From Deinandra increscens subsp. villosa (Eukaryota > Streptophyta > Magnoliopsida > Asterales > Asteraceae): DNA of 64,000 nucleotides. The stretch lies in contig JBCNJP010000023.1 in NCBI GenBank assembly GCA_039602395.1, forward strand, positions 87,694,451 through 87,758,450, in the 5' to 3' direction. Under the pieces are notes generated by a model. The model was not told the origin of the DNA. It saw nothing but the letters and a program-made list of their open reading frames with translations, and made no database searches. The position numbers and the translations under genes are program-made. Positions 1-11,062 of the stretch are shown one piece after another. Every line of letters begins with the position of its first letter. Positions within the stretch are counted from its first letter, which is position 1.

Positions 1-96
1 GAAATTGGTTGGGCAACGATGTGGGATAAGCTACAAAGTGGACAAACTGCAAAGAAAGGAATTCTTCTTGATAAAAATACATTTTTGTGTGCCCAT

Positions 97-160
97 AGAT
101 TCGAACCCAAGTCTGTTGGAGTGGAAGAAACACTTAGACACCAACATTGCTACTGTATTA
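97..160 (-). other. tRNA-like B-box (possible SINE head)
   Basis: On the minus strand positions 97-108 read GGGTTCGAATCT, a good pol III B box. A matching A box is not clear upstream, so this is at best the worn head of a tRNA-derived SINE. No cloverleaf can be folded. Confidence 0.22.
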
Positions 161-694
161 TTGATTAAAATTTCAATTATAATTAACATAACAGTGTTTG
201 TATTCTCTTCAGCCAAAGAACTCACTTACGATTGTTATTAGATCTAATTCACAAATAGTGTTTCATGGTTCTACTGAATTTTGCAATCACCACATGAATC
301 ATAATTCTAAACATCTCATAATCAATATACAAGAAGAAATATTGGCTACTTAAAAGTACATGGTGCATGAAACAGATACATAAAAGCATTATACAAAAAC
401 TAAGTAACAATTAATTTGTTTTGTTCAATGAGACTCACCCTTTGTGAAGATAAGCCTTTGGATTTGAGGATTCCAATTCCATTGCTTTGTTTGCATCAAC
501 AACAGATATAAAACAATAACATTATCCTAATGACTATACATCAAAAACCTTACTGCCAATGCAAATCCTATCCAAAGACCACAAGACTGTCGACCCAATT
601 GCATATCCTAACAAGTCCACAACTAGTCAAGTTTTGAGGCTGACATAACATAGTTTAATTTGTTTGTACCATAAACACCAAGTTAATGGTTTGC
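161..694. other. AT-rich intergenic DNA, nothing recognised
   Basis: No open frame with recognisable protein features, no terminal repeats and no RNA gene are visible here. Confidence 0.5.
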
Positions 695-905
695 ACGAGT
701 GAGATATAGAGTTTATAGTATTGATTGATTATAAATTTAGATCCAATTGGAGTGAGATATAGAGTTGACAGTATTGAGTGATTATAAATTTAAATCCAAT
801 TGGAATACCTGTAAGTTTTGCATTAGTTTAAATTGTCATGTACGAGTGAAGTATAGAGTTGATAAGAATGATTGATTATAAATTTAAATCCAATTGAAAT
901 ACCAT
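695..905 (+). repeat. degenerate tandem repeat, about 3 units
   Basis: A unit containing GAGTGAGATATAGAGTT, then GATTGATTATAAATTT and AATCCAATTGGAATACC, recurs three times (starts near 698, 749 and 843). The first two units are adjacent (about 52 bp); the third is separated by a short spacer. No coding potential. Confidence 0.6.
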
Positions 906-1293
906 TTGCAAGCCGTGTATTACTTTACTTCAAATTGTCATTCCATATAAACAAAGACATGTACTAGATTACAAAAAGGGTTTGAGCAAAAAGAGACAAT
1001 AGAAAATATGGTTTCAGCATCTTCTTCACTTTATAGATAGGGAGGAATTTCAGAATTTCTCAGAGATCCGATGTGGGATAGAAGCAAATTCAATTTTAAG
1101 AAAGAAGCCGAATAAATTTGACAAGCTAAAAACAATCTTGATGTAGGAGAGGGTAGAACTCAAGACCTCTTGATGGGTGGAAAAGGAAGCGACCAATCGC
1201 GCGAAGCACGTTATTGTATACTTCCTCAGTTATAGATGTGTTATTATAATAGCTGTGCAGCTACTAGATTAGTATTTTGTATGATTATATATA

Positions 1294-1468
1294 AATTCGG
1301 TTCGGTTCGGTTTTTTTGGTTTTTGAAAAACGAATAACCGAAACCGAACCGTAAATTTCAGTTTCGGTTTTTCCGGTTCGGTTTTTTCCGGTTTTTAGTT
1401 CGGTTCGGTTTTTTCGGTTCGGTTTTGCGGTTTTTCGGTTTCGGTTCGGTTTTTTGCTCACCCCTAGA
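1294..1468 (+). repeat. TTCGGTTCGG-rich array, probable hAT-type subterminal region
   Basis: Dense reiteration of GGTTCGGTTTTT and its complement AAAAACCGAACC, ending in GCTCACCCCTA at 1456-1468. Such CGGTTCGG arrays beside a CACCCCTA terminus are typical of subterminal regions of non-autonomous plant hAT elements; the same array type flanks the element starting at 11253. No opposite end is visible here, so this is probably a single-ended fragment. Confidence 0.45.
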
Positions 1469-2089
1469 TTCTATCTAGAAATTTGGGCCGTCTTGCGTAG
1501 GCCATAGCTTGCTCAATTTTTATTGAAATCGAGTTATTATTTTTCCATAGTAAACTTCTATGTCTTAGCTTTGATTTTGCTACTCATACGCATTCTAAGA
1601 CCTCCGTTTGGTCACCCAAAAACCTGCTGCAAGTTCAGTGTGCAGGGCTGTTAGAAATTCAGCTTTTTGACAACTTATGTAATTTTGTTGGACATGATTC
1701 TTGGGTATTAATGAATGGATTTTTGAATGAAAATGATGGATATATATTGATATTAAGATCTGGAAGTTTTGGTAGGCAAACCACAAGTTTTGACCGAGTT
1801 ATGCAATATAAAAGTCTACTTTCATTGTTTTATAAAAAGCTGATTTTTGCCAACTTCCGACACGCAGAAATCACTCAATACTTAATCTTTTGAGTTGATT
1901 ATTTTTTCAACAAGTTCATAATATTATGAAGTTTGTGCCTGTGAAATTTGAGAGGCTAACTTCAAGTGTGGAGCAAATTATGTATATTACAAAATGCGTG
2001 TTTTGTGTTTGACTTTTAAGCTTTGTAATTATGCATATTGACTTGGAATTGTGCATCTATGTTTTTCTACAAGTTTAGGACCAAGATGA
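1469..2089. other. intergenic, nothing recognised
   Basis: Only short random open frames. The right part may be the decayed start of the LTR fragment that follows, but similarity to the better LTR copy at 47967-50630 fades here. Confidence 0.4.
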
Positions 2090-3069
2090 AGGCTTGATAA
2101 CATAATTGTTTATTGATAAGCAATTCGTCCTAGCGACAACCTCTAATTTGGTTAGACCGTATTCATTAAAATAGGTCACTCTTAACCAACCATTAAAGTC
2201 AAGTGGAGTGTACCAGTGCAACCTAAGGTGAGTTTCACTACTTCATTTAGTTATATCCGGTTGAGGACGATAACACACAACAAGTTGCATTCGGTAAAGG
2301 ATGACAATGCAAAGACAAAGGTATTTCATCGGTTTAAGTAATTATCCAGCACATATCACATGTTCCATTGAATGCACTTTAAATTACAAAAAGTCCTTAC
2401 TTTCTCGGGTCGTTAATAATGAATAGTGAGGTAATGTTGAGTAGTACTACTGGGGATTGACACCCCCGCTCAGCGGTGCACGTGATGCACCATCCCGACT
2501 AGCGGTCGGACTGAGACAATATTAGCCTAACACTACCGTGATCTGGAAAGACACGGGGAAGGCAAATCGCACAGGTTAAGACCTGTGACGCATAGTCAGC
2601 TTCAGTTGCGAACATTCAGGTGAACATAAGCATAGGCTAGCTACCTAACGATATGGATATTACTTGTAATTTACGAATTGGTCTTTCGTTATTCGTAAAC
2701 ATTCTTGGACTACACGGTAAAGTGTAGGCTGCTTATGTGAACTCACCAGCTTTTGCTGACACTTGATTATTGAATGCTTTTCAGGACGCTAGGAGGATCT
2801 TGGAGGCATGGGCGTAGGCAACACTCCCTTTTGTAAAACCTTTTGGGAATTGTATTACAAACACTTTCATTACTCACTTTTGCAAAACAACAACTCTGTA
2901 GACTTTTAAATGCTTCCGCTGATTTGCAATGTGAACTCTGTTTTGAAAAGTGCAACATAAGATTGATTTAACCTTTCATTTTGGCTTGGTTATAACTAAA
3001 TACTTGAATCCTGTTCTGGATCACACTCCACACGGTTATACCCCGTTAGTGGAAATTTGAGGGTGTGAT
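2090..3069 (+). mobile_element. Ty3/gypsy LTR fragment (TGTCACACCCC family)
   Basis: This stretch is a diverged inverted copy of the LTR at 47967-48900. Shared landmarks are the block around GGGGATTGACACCCCCGCTC (near 2453), the CTCACCAGCTTTTGCTGACA block (near 2741), and the end CACACGGTTATACCCCGTTA followed by GAGGGTGTGATA at 3069. It has no internal coding region and no clear target-site duplication, so it is an old truncated or solo LTR. Divergence from the other copy is considerable, unlike the young gypsy element at 47967-54059. Confidence 0.7.
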
Positions 3070-3400
3070 AGTCGTCTACTCAGAGCCAGTAAACTAAGTG
3101 TGTTTCATGAGCGAATGTTCAAAGGGTAGCACCTACCGTTCGTGTGCAAAATTCGACTGTTGAAATTTAATCGAAACATTGTTGTGTGTGAGAACGACCT
3201 CCATACATGTGGGGATTGTAGGAAAAGTGTGTATGAGATGTCAATCTCAAAGTTGATTGGTGTGTGCAAGTTTGGAAGTAAAGTGCATCTTGTCCCACAT
3301 TGGTGTGAAAACAAAGGTTTGTCTAGTTTATATGAGTAAGTCTCGAAGCCTTTGACAAGCACTTATGTGTGTTTTACTCCGGCACCTACCCGCACGTAGG
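3070..3400. other. LTR-like intergenic sequence, family unknown
   Basis: Contains a TCCCACATTGGTGTGAAAAC stretch near 3294, which resembles U3 sequence of several plant copia LTRs. No termini or coding sequence could be set. Confidence 0.25.
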
Positions 3401-3413
3401 GGGTGCAGAAAAC

Positions 3414-3646
3414 AGATTTCTAGGAAACAATGCGTGTCCGCGCGACATGCGAACACGAATGCAGCTCTAGAAATCCGGGTCCGTGCAAGGCAACTTTTTG
3501 CTCCTTTTTAATTGGGTTCTAGAAAGCTCTAGAATCGACTTTTTGGCTTGCCAAAACCATTTGCATTCCAAACCGATCATTTATGTTGTTCATTAACAAT
3601 GGTTAATGATCATAATGGTAATATTAACCTTTCTAGTTATATATAT
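3414..3646 (+). promoter_or_regulatory. heat-shock-element-like cluster with TATA box
   Basis: Positions 3517-3534 read TTCTAGAAAGCTCTAGAA, i.e. alternating TTC/GAA pentamers with one mismatch (CTC for TTC), which fits the plant heat-shock factor binding consensus. Weaker half sites lie at 3416-3425 (TTTCTAGGAA) and near 3466-3475. A TATA-like TTATATATATGAGAGG follows at 3635-3650, about 100 bp downstream, the usual geometry for a heat-inducible promoter. The transcribed side shows no gene, so this is probably the U3/R part of a solo copia LTR or a captured promoter. Inference only. Confidence 0.35.
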
Positions 3647-3649
3647 GAG

Positions 3650-4148
3650 AGGAATCGAAAACAAGAAATACACACGATCAAAAACACACTTAGCAATTCA
3701 TTTTTCTCAGTTGCAGCTTCTTCAGGTTTTTTTTTTCAGGCAAGTTATCGAGTCTGGCAGTATGCTGTTTTGAACCGGTGTATCCTAGGAACATACGACG
3801 AATCTGTTTAAGGGAATTGTGTCAAACACAAGCCCAGTTTCTTCTGTTTTTGTTTTCTGTCCCTTCTGTTGGTTTGCAGGAATCGATCCTGCCTCTGCTC
3901 GTGATATTTAATCCTTTTTTGTTTAATTTCTTAATTATTTGTATTGTGCCTTCATGTATTGTAATTGATTGTAGTAATTCTCAAACGGTTGTCTATATCA
4001 TTTCTATTATCTACAACATTATAGTCCAATATCTTATGTTAAAATTTGCGTCCCTTTAAAATTCAATAACATGATTATTGATATAAACCTTAGATAAGTT
4101 ACCCACATAAAAACAAAGTCTGATCAACTGTTCATCAAAGTAAAAAAA
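3650..4148. other. downstream of the HSE/TATA cluster, no gene
   Basis: Short open frames only. A TTCTGTTGGTTTGCAG acceptor-like sequence near 3866 is noted but no exon could be paired with it. Confidence 0.35.
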
Positions 4149-4180
4149 TCCGTAGTAACGCGCGGGTTAATTGCTTGTAT
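4149..4180 (+). mobile_element. decayed Helitron 3' end
   Basis: CCGTAGTAACGCGCGGGTTAA is close to the Helitron subterminal sequence at 8839-8875 (read on the other strand). The CTAG terminus is degraded to CTTG. Only the end is visible. Confidence 0.3.
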
Positions 4181-4376
4181 ATATGTATTTTGTTTATTTA
4201 AACCTTTATATTGGTTAAATTTTATGAAATGGTAAAAAAAATTTGAACGACAATTAATTTATAAGAAAAAAGAGAAAGCGGGAGATATTTAGCAAGGAGC
4301 TAGAGACGCAAAAATACACGGGACAAGGAATTACATAGTAAAAATTATTGTTAAAAAAATTATATGTATTAAAGAA

Positions 4377-5053
4377 GTTTGAAAGAGGTTCAAATGATAA
4401 GTTTGGTTTGTGTAAGAAGGATAAGAAGTAATCTCAGCCATTGGATTTTGATCTAATAAAAAAAGAAGGAGGGATAATTTGATCTTAGCCATCTTTGTTG
4501 ACTTTTAGTTGAGTTCTCATTTTTTTAAATATTCATAACTTTCACATACGACATTATTTTTTTTTAAATTACACCATAAAAACGAGTGTTTTTTATCTTA
4601 AATATGCGTATAGTGTTGATATATATAAAACTAAAAAAACACTCTTTCGATTTTTGACACAATATGACACAATGATCTGAACATTTTGACATTATATGTC
4701 ACAATGATCTGAACCTTTTGACACAATATGACGCAATGATCTGAACATTTTGATAAGAGTAAAATTTTATTTTATGTTATACATAACAACACTGTGCGCG
4801 TTTTAAAGATATAAAACGCTCATTTTATGGTGTAATTAAGAAAAATAATGTCGTATCTAAAAGTTATGAAAATTTAAAAAATTGAGAAGGGGGACTTGAT
4901 AAAAGCCAAAAATGTCTTTTTTATCTTTTGTTTTTCTCTTTAATTGTACACAGAAAAACTTTAGATCATAGATTTTCTTTTAATTAAAGATCTAATGGCT
5001 ATGATTTTTTTTATTCTTCTTACACAAAATAAACTTCTCATCAAGAGCGAAAC
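4377..5053. mobile_element. long inverted-repeat element (non-autonomous DNA transposon)
   Basis: The left arm (GTTTG..., TTTGGTTTGTGTAAGAAGG, then a CAGCCATTGGAT block) is matched in inverted orientation by the right arm ending at 5053 (ATCTAATGGCTATGA, then CTTACACAAAATAAACTTCT). Inner arms also pair: a CATACGACATTATTTTTTTT block near 4540 with AATAATGTCGTATC near 4840. The loop holds three copies of a TTTTGACACAATATGACACA-type unit (4655-4750). No transposase is encoded; superfamily is uncertain (MULE-like by its long arms). A half copy of the same family lies at 32214-32480. Confidence 0.6.
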
Positions 5054-5560
5054 TAGAAAAGTTTTTAAGGAAGTCCATAAATTTTTTTTATGGAGTCACT
5101 ATTTTTAAATATTTCAGTTCATATAAACGTACATAAAGAAATTTGGTATATTACTTAGTAAATAGTTTTTAATGCATATTTTTTAAATATTTCACGACAC
5201 TGCGGGTAAAGAAAAATAACCGATTAAAAAAACTCTACATGATTTGATAAAAAAAATTCTATAAAGTAACAATGACAATGAAATAATAGAAAAAAAATAG
5301 TAAAATGGCTAAAATAAAGAGAAAAGAAAAAGTAACGTGTGAAAAAAATATATGACAAATGTTTGTCTATTAAAAAAATCTGTATTTTATATATTGTAAT
5401 AATTCATTATAAAAAGTGTCTAAAATGAATGTATTTTAAAATTATGGGGTCTATAATGAAAGTAATTAAAAAAAGTGTGAAAAATGAAATACCTCCATTT
5501 ACTCTCCTCATTTATAGCACTAAAATTAATTAAAAACGCCTAGAAAAAATGAAAAAATGT
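5054..5560. other. AT-rich intergenic DNA, nothing recognised
   Basis: Homopolymer-rich, no coding or repeat structure that can be supported. Confidence 0.45.
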
Positions 5561-5632
5561 TTAGCACGAGATTTGAACTTATGTCCTTTCAAAATCCAGG
5601 GAAGATCTTACCACTAAACTAGTTCCTAGTTT
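5561..5632 (-). other. tRNA-like sequence (SINE head)
   Basis: Minus strand carries an A-box-like CTAGTTTAGTGGTAAG (5607-5622) and, 28 bases on, a B-box-like AGTTCAAATCTC (5568-5579). Spacing suits an internal pol III promoter. The acceptor stem does not pair, so a tRNA-derived SINE head is more likely than a working tRNA. Confidence 0.4.
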
Positions 5633-5787
5633 TGTTTCATTTTTAGAAATTAATTATTTATTAACCCCTCATCATAAAAAAAATATCTAAAAAACCATTC
5701 ATATAATTTTCACTTTGCATACGAAGTTAAGATCGTCTAAAAAATTCCCTAAACCTATTAGAGGTCCGCCTATGCTTTTCATAATGG

Positions 5788-5980
5788 GGTTTTCTAATAT
5801 GTGTCCTAAGGGCACACATAAGATGCAATAAATGCATCTTGAAAATTGAAAAATATATTTTTCAAAAAGAATCTTCGTATCTTTCTTATTTTTCAAGATG
5901 AATCTTAATATCTTTTTCAATTTTGAAAGTGTATTTATTGCATCTTATGTTTGCTCTTAAAACACATATTAAAAAATCTC
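5788..5980. mobile_element. MITE with about 55 bp terminal inverted repeats
   Basis: Left arm TTTTCTAATATGTGTCCTAA, then ACATAAGATGCAATAAAT, is mirrored at the right by ATTTATTGCATCTTATGT and TTAAAACACATATTAAAAAA. The whole unit is nearly a hairpin of 190 bp. It has no coding capacity. Confidence 0.6.
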
Positions 5981-5988
5981 TTGCATAA

Positions 5989-6314
5989 GGGTGATTGTAA
6001 TACCTGAAGATGGGAGGGTGATACCGTGCTAGGGATGCTCGGGATGCTTGGGAACACCATGACGGGTCACTCGGGATCGGGGCGCGGGATGACCCCGTGG
6101 GAGTGGGCTGCCGAGAGAAGAGAGCTCGGGAGAGGGGAGGATTGTGGGTGTGGGATTGTGGGTCCCCCTACTTTTTGAAAAGTTTGGGGTCTTGGGATCA
6201 TGGGGTGGGTATCTTGAGGTATTACCATCAAAAAGTGTGGTTTGAGAAAAAATGAAGTGGCACCTCAAAAAATGCTTGGGGTCATGGGGTGGTAATGAGG
6301 TATTACAATTACCC
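5989..6314. mobile_element. Tourist-like MITE (PIF/Harbinger type)
   Basis: Terminal inverted repeats GGGTGATTGTAATACCT (left) and AGGTATTACAATTACCC (right) are flanked on both sides by TAA (5986-5988 and 6315-6317), the target duplication expected of PIF/Harbinger-mobilised MITEs. 326 bp, non-coding, GC-richer than its flanks. Confidence 0.75.
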
Positions 6315-6331
6315 TAATAACCCTCTCAAAT

Positions 6332-8556
6332 AAGGGGAAAATCACTATAATAGCCATTGACCACCTATCAATCACTCAAATAGCCATTGACCTATCATCT
6401 CTTTAGAATAACCATCGACTTTGAGAATGGCATGAGTGAACGGCGCGAGAATATAGACCGGCGCGAGAGAAGCGTACTTTAATATTTATTTCATATTTTT
6501 TAATTTTTATTCACCTTAATTAATTAAGCACCTCAATGTTTTTTTGTTAATAACTTATATTTAGTGATCTTTTAAAAAAATCTAAATACACTGTCGTTTA
6601 CAATTTTTTTTTCCTGAACATTTTAACCTAAGTTTTATTAAAAACGGAGTTCTTCTTAAAAAAAAAAACATTTAAGTCTCGTAATTGATCGTTTAAAAAT
6701 ATAAGTTTCGTAAGTGATTGTGAAATTACTGAAAAGTCTGAGTTAGTAAAATAGTTGTTAGGCTTCTAAGAGTATTTAAACTTATAATTTATGGTAAGGT
6801 TTTTATTTTTAAAAATACTTTTTCGGGTTATAAACACAAATTTTACAACTATTATAATTATATTTCTAAGGAACCTAATTTCATCGTCATAAAATTAAAA
6901 TATTTTAAAGAAAAACGTATTGTAAAAAATGTTATAATTATATTTGTAAAGAAAAACATTGTGCAACGTCCAAATATATTATGTTAAAAAAATGTTAAGC
7001 TTTTTTTTAATTTTTCAACTCTCAAAACACTCGAATTTATAGATGAGTACTGTATGGAGAAAGATGGTGAGAGAAGATGATATCTATAGGTGAAAAATGT
7101 TGACTAAAAATAATAAAAAATATATAAATGTTAAAACTTATAATTTTTTTTTATAAAAAGTTAAAAGGAAATTGAAATATATATTTTTAAAAGGTTAAAA
7201 GTTATAAAGTTAAAAAGAAACCGAAAAAAGTTTAATAGTTAAAAGTTAACACAAAAAAGTTATAAAGAAGTTCTATTTTATTAAAAGTTAAATATTAAAT
7301 ATAAAAGTTTAAAAAATATCATAAAATAAATTGTATACATTTTTTAAAGTAAAACGTTATAACTTATAAATATCTTTTAAATTAAATGAAACTTTTTTAA
7401 TATAATAAAAATTATAAAAGGTTAAAAGTTAAAGATCAAACATTTTTAATATAAAAACGTATATATTTTTGTTGTTTAAAATTTATCCCGTATAAATCAT
7501 AAAAATTTAAAACAATAATATAAAAAAAATGTATAAATTTAAAACGTTAAAATAAAATCTAAAAATTTAAAACAATAATATATAAAAACTTTAAACTTAA
7601 TACATTAAAAATATAATTTTTTTTAAATAATTAAATTTTTAAGAGTGTTTAAGTCATTAAGTTAAAAAAATATAAAAAGTTAAAACAATTAAAAATTTTA
7701 AATTTTAACGATAATATAAAATTTAAAACATTAAAACATAAATCTAGAAATTTAAAAGAATAATATATAAAAAAATTAAAACTAAAAAAATTAAAAAAAA
7801 CATTTTTTTTAAATAATTAAATTTTTGAGAGTGTTGAAGCCATTAAGTTAAAAAAAGAATATTAAAAGTTAAAACAATTTAAAATTTTAAGTTTTAACAA
7901 TAGTAAACATTATAAAAAATAAAACGTTTTCTTAAAATAACAAAATTTTAAAAAATTTAAATCCATTAAGTTGAAAAAAAGAATATAAAAAGTTAAAACA
8001 ACTAAAAAAATTAAGTTTAACAATAATATAAAATTTAAAATGTTTAGAACAATTATATATAAAAACTTCTAAACTTAAAGAATTATAAAAAAATAAAACA
8101 TTTTTTTTTAAAATAATAAAATTTTAAAAAAGTTAAATCCATTAAGTTAGAAAAGTAATATAAAAAGTTAAAACAATCAAAATAACTAAGTTTTAACAAT
8201 AATATAAGATTTAAAACGTTTAAAAGAATAACATATAAAAAGTTTTAAACTTAAAACATTATAAAAATAAATAAAAGGCATTATTTAATTTAATTTACTT
8301 TTTTAAACGGGCGCGAAATCCCCCTTATATGGCATGTGTGTATGGCGTGAGTAAAAAGATTAAGTTTTATTTTATTTTACTGAGCGTGAAATACCCTTAT
8401 ATAGCGTGAAATTTTCATATATAGAGTGAGTAACCAGTGCGAAAATAGTGACGTGTCAAGCTACTATTGGTTGGGCAATTTTAGTAAAAGGGAAAGTCAA
8501 TGACTAGTCATGTGATTTGATAGTGGTCCAAGGCCATTATGGTGATTTTCCCTTAA
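6332..8556. mobile_element. 2.2 kb AT-rich terminal-inverted-repeat element
   Basis: Left end AAGGGGAAAATCACTATAAT plus GCCATTGACCACCTATCA is inverted at the right end (TGATAGTGGTCCAAGGCCAT, then ATGGTGATTTTCCCTT). GCGCGAG-type motifs lie inside both arms (near 6440-6470 and 8300-8440). The interior (6500-8280) is very AT-rich and includes internal tandem repeats. No transposase and no clear target duplication; probably a non-autonomous MULE- or CACTA-like element. Confidence 0.55.
7560..8280. repeat. AT-rich tandem repeat, about 4 units of roughly 185 bp
   Basis: A motif series (TTTTTTTTAAATAATTAAAT, then CATTAAGTTAAAAAA, AAAAGTTAAAACAA, TTTTAACAATAATATAA, and an AACAATATATAAAAA block) recurs with starts near 7617, 7803, 7930 and 8100. 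Copies are diverged. Confidence 0.5.
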
Positions 8557-8838
8557 GTCTAACCCATACTGAACATTCATCTTTATAAAATATCTAACAT
8601 GATTTGTTTATAAGTCTAACCCATACCGAACATTCATCTTTATAAAATATCTAACATGATTTGTTTATTAAGAGAGTTAATTTATTGGGCAGTGCGAAAT
8701 CACGTGTGCTGTGTTCATATGTGAGAGCTTTATAGAAAGGGGAATAGTACTCGGCCTTTTATATATAATATATTAGTGTTGTGTTCATATGTGAGAGCTT
8801 TATAGAAAGGGGAATAGTACTCGGCCTTTTATATATAA
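8554..8838 (+). repeat. two short tandem duplications
   Basis: A 58 bp unit beginning TAAGTCTAACCCATAC is present twice in tandem (8554-8670). Just downstream a 62-67 bp unit (GTGTTGTGTTCATATGTGAG ... CCTTTTATATATA) is present twice (8709-8838), directly against the Helitron terminus at 8839. Confidence 0.75.
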
Positions 8839-9147
8839 CTAGAGGTTAATCGCGCGTTGCTACGGTGATCCAGATTTAGCATAGAAACATCTAGTAAAAA
8901 ACAGCATGCTGAAATATATAAGTTATTAAGATTATCACATATTACACATGAAAGCAATAAATACAATGCTACAGGAGTGGATCAAAATATAAAAAAGTTT
9001 ACAAACAAAATTTAATATGTGTGGCTTGAACATATCATTCCGAACAATGTGTTGTCTTAATAGCTGAGGATGTGACATCTATAGAAATTATATAATAACA
9101 AAAAGTAGGTTAGAAAAAGGGAAATTAATATATTTACATTGACATTT

Positions 9148-10828
9148 CCTTAAACACCAACTTTGTAGAATCCTTTGCCTTCATTTGAAATTTTAAATAT
9201 AAAGCCTTTCAAAAACCAATTCTCTATTAATTCGTTGTTATAAGAAAACAACACTTCTAGCATACCTTCTATCACTAATGGTTTGGATAATGTTTTTTCA
9301 ATCAATGGATCATCTAGCCATGCCTTGGCCAAGACCCGGATCGCCATCTCACATTCGGATAAACTTTGAGAACAGCTGATAGTGGAAATGGCTTAGGTTA
9401 GGGCTGATGATGATGTAATCACATGGGATTTCTTCACCTGGGTTTATGTTTTAAAGCTTTGACATGAAAGATTAATGAGTTTACTCTGTCATTATTCAAC
9501 AAAAACGATCAGTGGAAACTTATTCGATAGTTTAATAAATTAAAAAAAATGTGAAATATTAGTTAGCATACTTCAATATCGATTTGCTGGTTGTTGTTAT
9601 AATCATCTAAACAAACTTCTTCCTCTTGTTCTGCCTTTTGTTCCATAGCTCCATAGTCAAAATCCATTGATGGTTGTTTCTCAACATCATTACCAAAAAT
9701 AGTTGTATGTCTTCATGGTTGGTGGAACATGTTATCAAAGACATAAAAACAGATTCAGCGAGTGTTGTTTGCATATGCATTTTGAAATTGATCAACTGAT
9801 AATTAGTTTCTAGTATAACCTACTTGTGCTTATGATTGTCTAATTAACTACAATTAGTTTCAATAATCAAAATCTCTACAATGTCCCCTGTTTCATTATA
9901 AACACATAACACATGACCTTACAAGTTGACTTTTAAGCAATTAAAACACCTTGTCAGGATTTAAAGAGTTGTAGGACTTACAATTACTTACTGACTGATG
10001 AACTCCTTCGTTGTCGTGTAGAAGAAGACGATAACAAACTGATTGAAGGCAAAGGCACAGAAGGAAGAGTTGCAGGTGGTTGACCGCCAGGTTTAAGCCA
10101 CTCCTTGTAATAAAGAGCAAACCGAATCGAACCCATATCCATATGATCCTCATAAACTTTGCTCAAATGTGTCATCTGTTCTTCTTCTCGATCCTTCGAC
10201 AGATCATCCGAAAGGTTCTCAATTTGCTTGTGGTACCAAATATTAAGATGCAGGAGATGTGGAAGAAAGAAATCCTCCCAAAGATCCGGTAACAAATGAA
10301 TTCGAGCTAACTGAGGCGAATCAACAAACACCTGGAGTACATGCCTTGCACAAATCCTATCATTCTTCCCAATCTTATAAACAATTGACAAATAAAGCTG
10401 TGCACAAGCTGAAAGATGCGAAATAGGGTTCCCACAAGTGGTAGCATTTCTCGACTCCTTCGAATTCAACGACGCCACAATCGTCAAAAAAACCAATCGA
10501 ATTGCTAAACAATTTCACCTTCATATCCTTAACCGTTCCAGGATTATCAATCAACTTCTCAACACTCTCGATCCCCAATTCCATATTAGCAAAAACCCCA
10601 TCATCCGATGACACATTACTACTTCTAGTTCTAGTTCTCCTCTCCAAACATGAACAACACTTTTCCCTCAACGAATATCGGAAACCTTTGTCCTTCAAAT
10701 ACTTACCAGAATATCCGCTCAAAATCGAGATCACAGCTTTCGTAGCAACTTCGTCAATGGTGGGTTCGTCTGATCTTCTGGAGAGTGAAGAACGACGGCC
10801 TTTTGATGAGGCGATTGATGACACCTAG
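9148..10828 (-). pseudogene. truncated LIN/CERBERUS-like E3 ubiquitin ligase N-terminal fragment
   Basis: Exon 1 (10824 to about 9998) starts MSSIASSKGRR and continues with the LARIHLLPDLWEDFFLPHLL region, which I recognise from the N-terminal helical domain of plant LIN/WD40 U-box ligases. It ends at a good donor (TCA|GTAAGTAA). Exon 2 (about 9800-9571) encodes an acidic linker and ends GAA|GTATGC. Exon 3 (about 9375-9148) has AIRVLAKAWLDDPLIE and VIEGMLEVLF, a conserved block of the same family, then diverges into an unrelated tail and stop. The U-box and WD40 parts are absent. A run of seven T in minus-strand sense near 10490 shifts the frame once within exon 1; six T would restore it. So this is a 3'-truncated fragment, possibly captured by the Helitron ending at 8839. 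Confidence 0.6.
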
Positions 10829-10936
10829 AGAACAACGATGGAGATGACGGTGAAACCTCACCTGCCCTAGTCGATGTGTGCAGCGCAAGGTAAGGTAAGT
10901 GGTGGGTTAAATAAAACCAAACAAATTTGGTACCTT

Positions 10937-11003
10937 CCAGATTCGAACCCGGGTGTATTGCTTAAAAAGCATAGGGCCTGACCAGCTGAACTACAGATTA
11001 AGA
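10937..11003 (-). other. tRNA-Lys-like sequence (SINE head or relic)
   Basis: Minus strand: A box TAGTTCAGCTGG (10982-10993) and B box GGGTTCGAAT (10941-10950) with correct spacing, and a seven-base TTTTTAA loop that would put TTT at the anticodon. Stem pairing of the acceptor and D arms is poor, so it is not called as a tRNA gene. Confidence 0.45.
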
Positions 11004-11062
11004 TATTAATATCTATGGACAACAATGTATATATATAATATATCATTATATATATAATATAC

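Larger units (their letters stand above)
8839..11060 (-). mobile_element. probable minus-strand Helitron carrying a gene fragment (right boundary uncertain)
   Basis: On the minus strand the sequence CCGTAGCAACGCGCG, then ATTAACCTCTAG|T ends at 8839, matching plant Helitron 3' ends (GC-rich subterminal stem, CTAG terminus, insertion before T). The stem is weak. The LIN-like gene fragment just inside lies in the same orientation, as expected for Helitron capture. The 5' TC end was not located, so the right limit is a guess. Confidence 0.4.

Noticed and set aside
3105..4059. Several 65-93 codon open frames
   Set aside because: No domain, no codon bias, overlapping on both strands; they lie in LTR-like sequence.
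6029..6268. 79-codon GC-rich minus-strand frame
   Set aside because: It lies entirely within a Tourist-like MITE; its proline-rich translation follows from G-rich sequence.
10937..11003. Functional tRNA-Lys gene
   Set aside because: A and B boxes are good but acceptor and D stems do not pair; a SINE head or relic is more likely.
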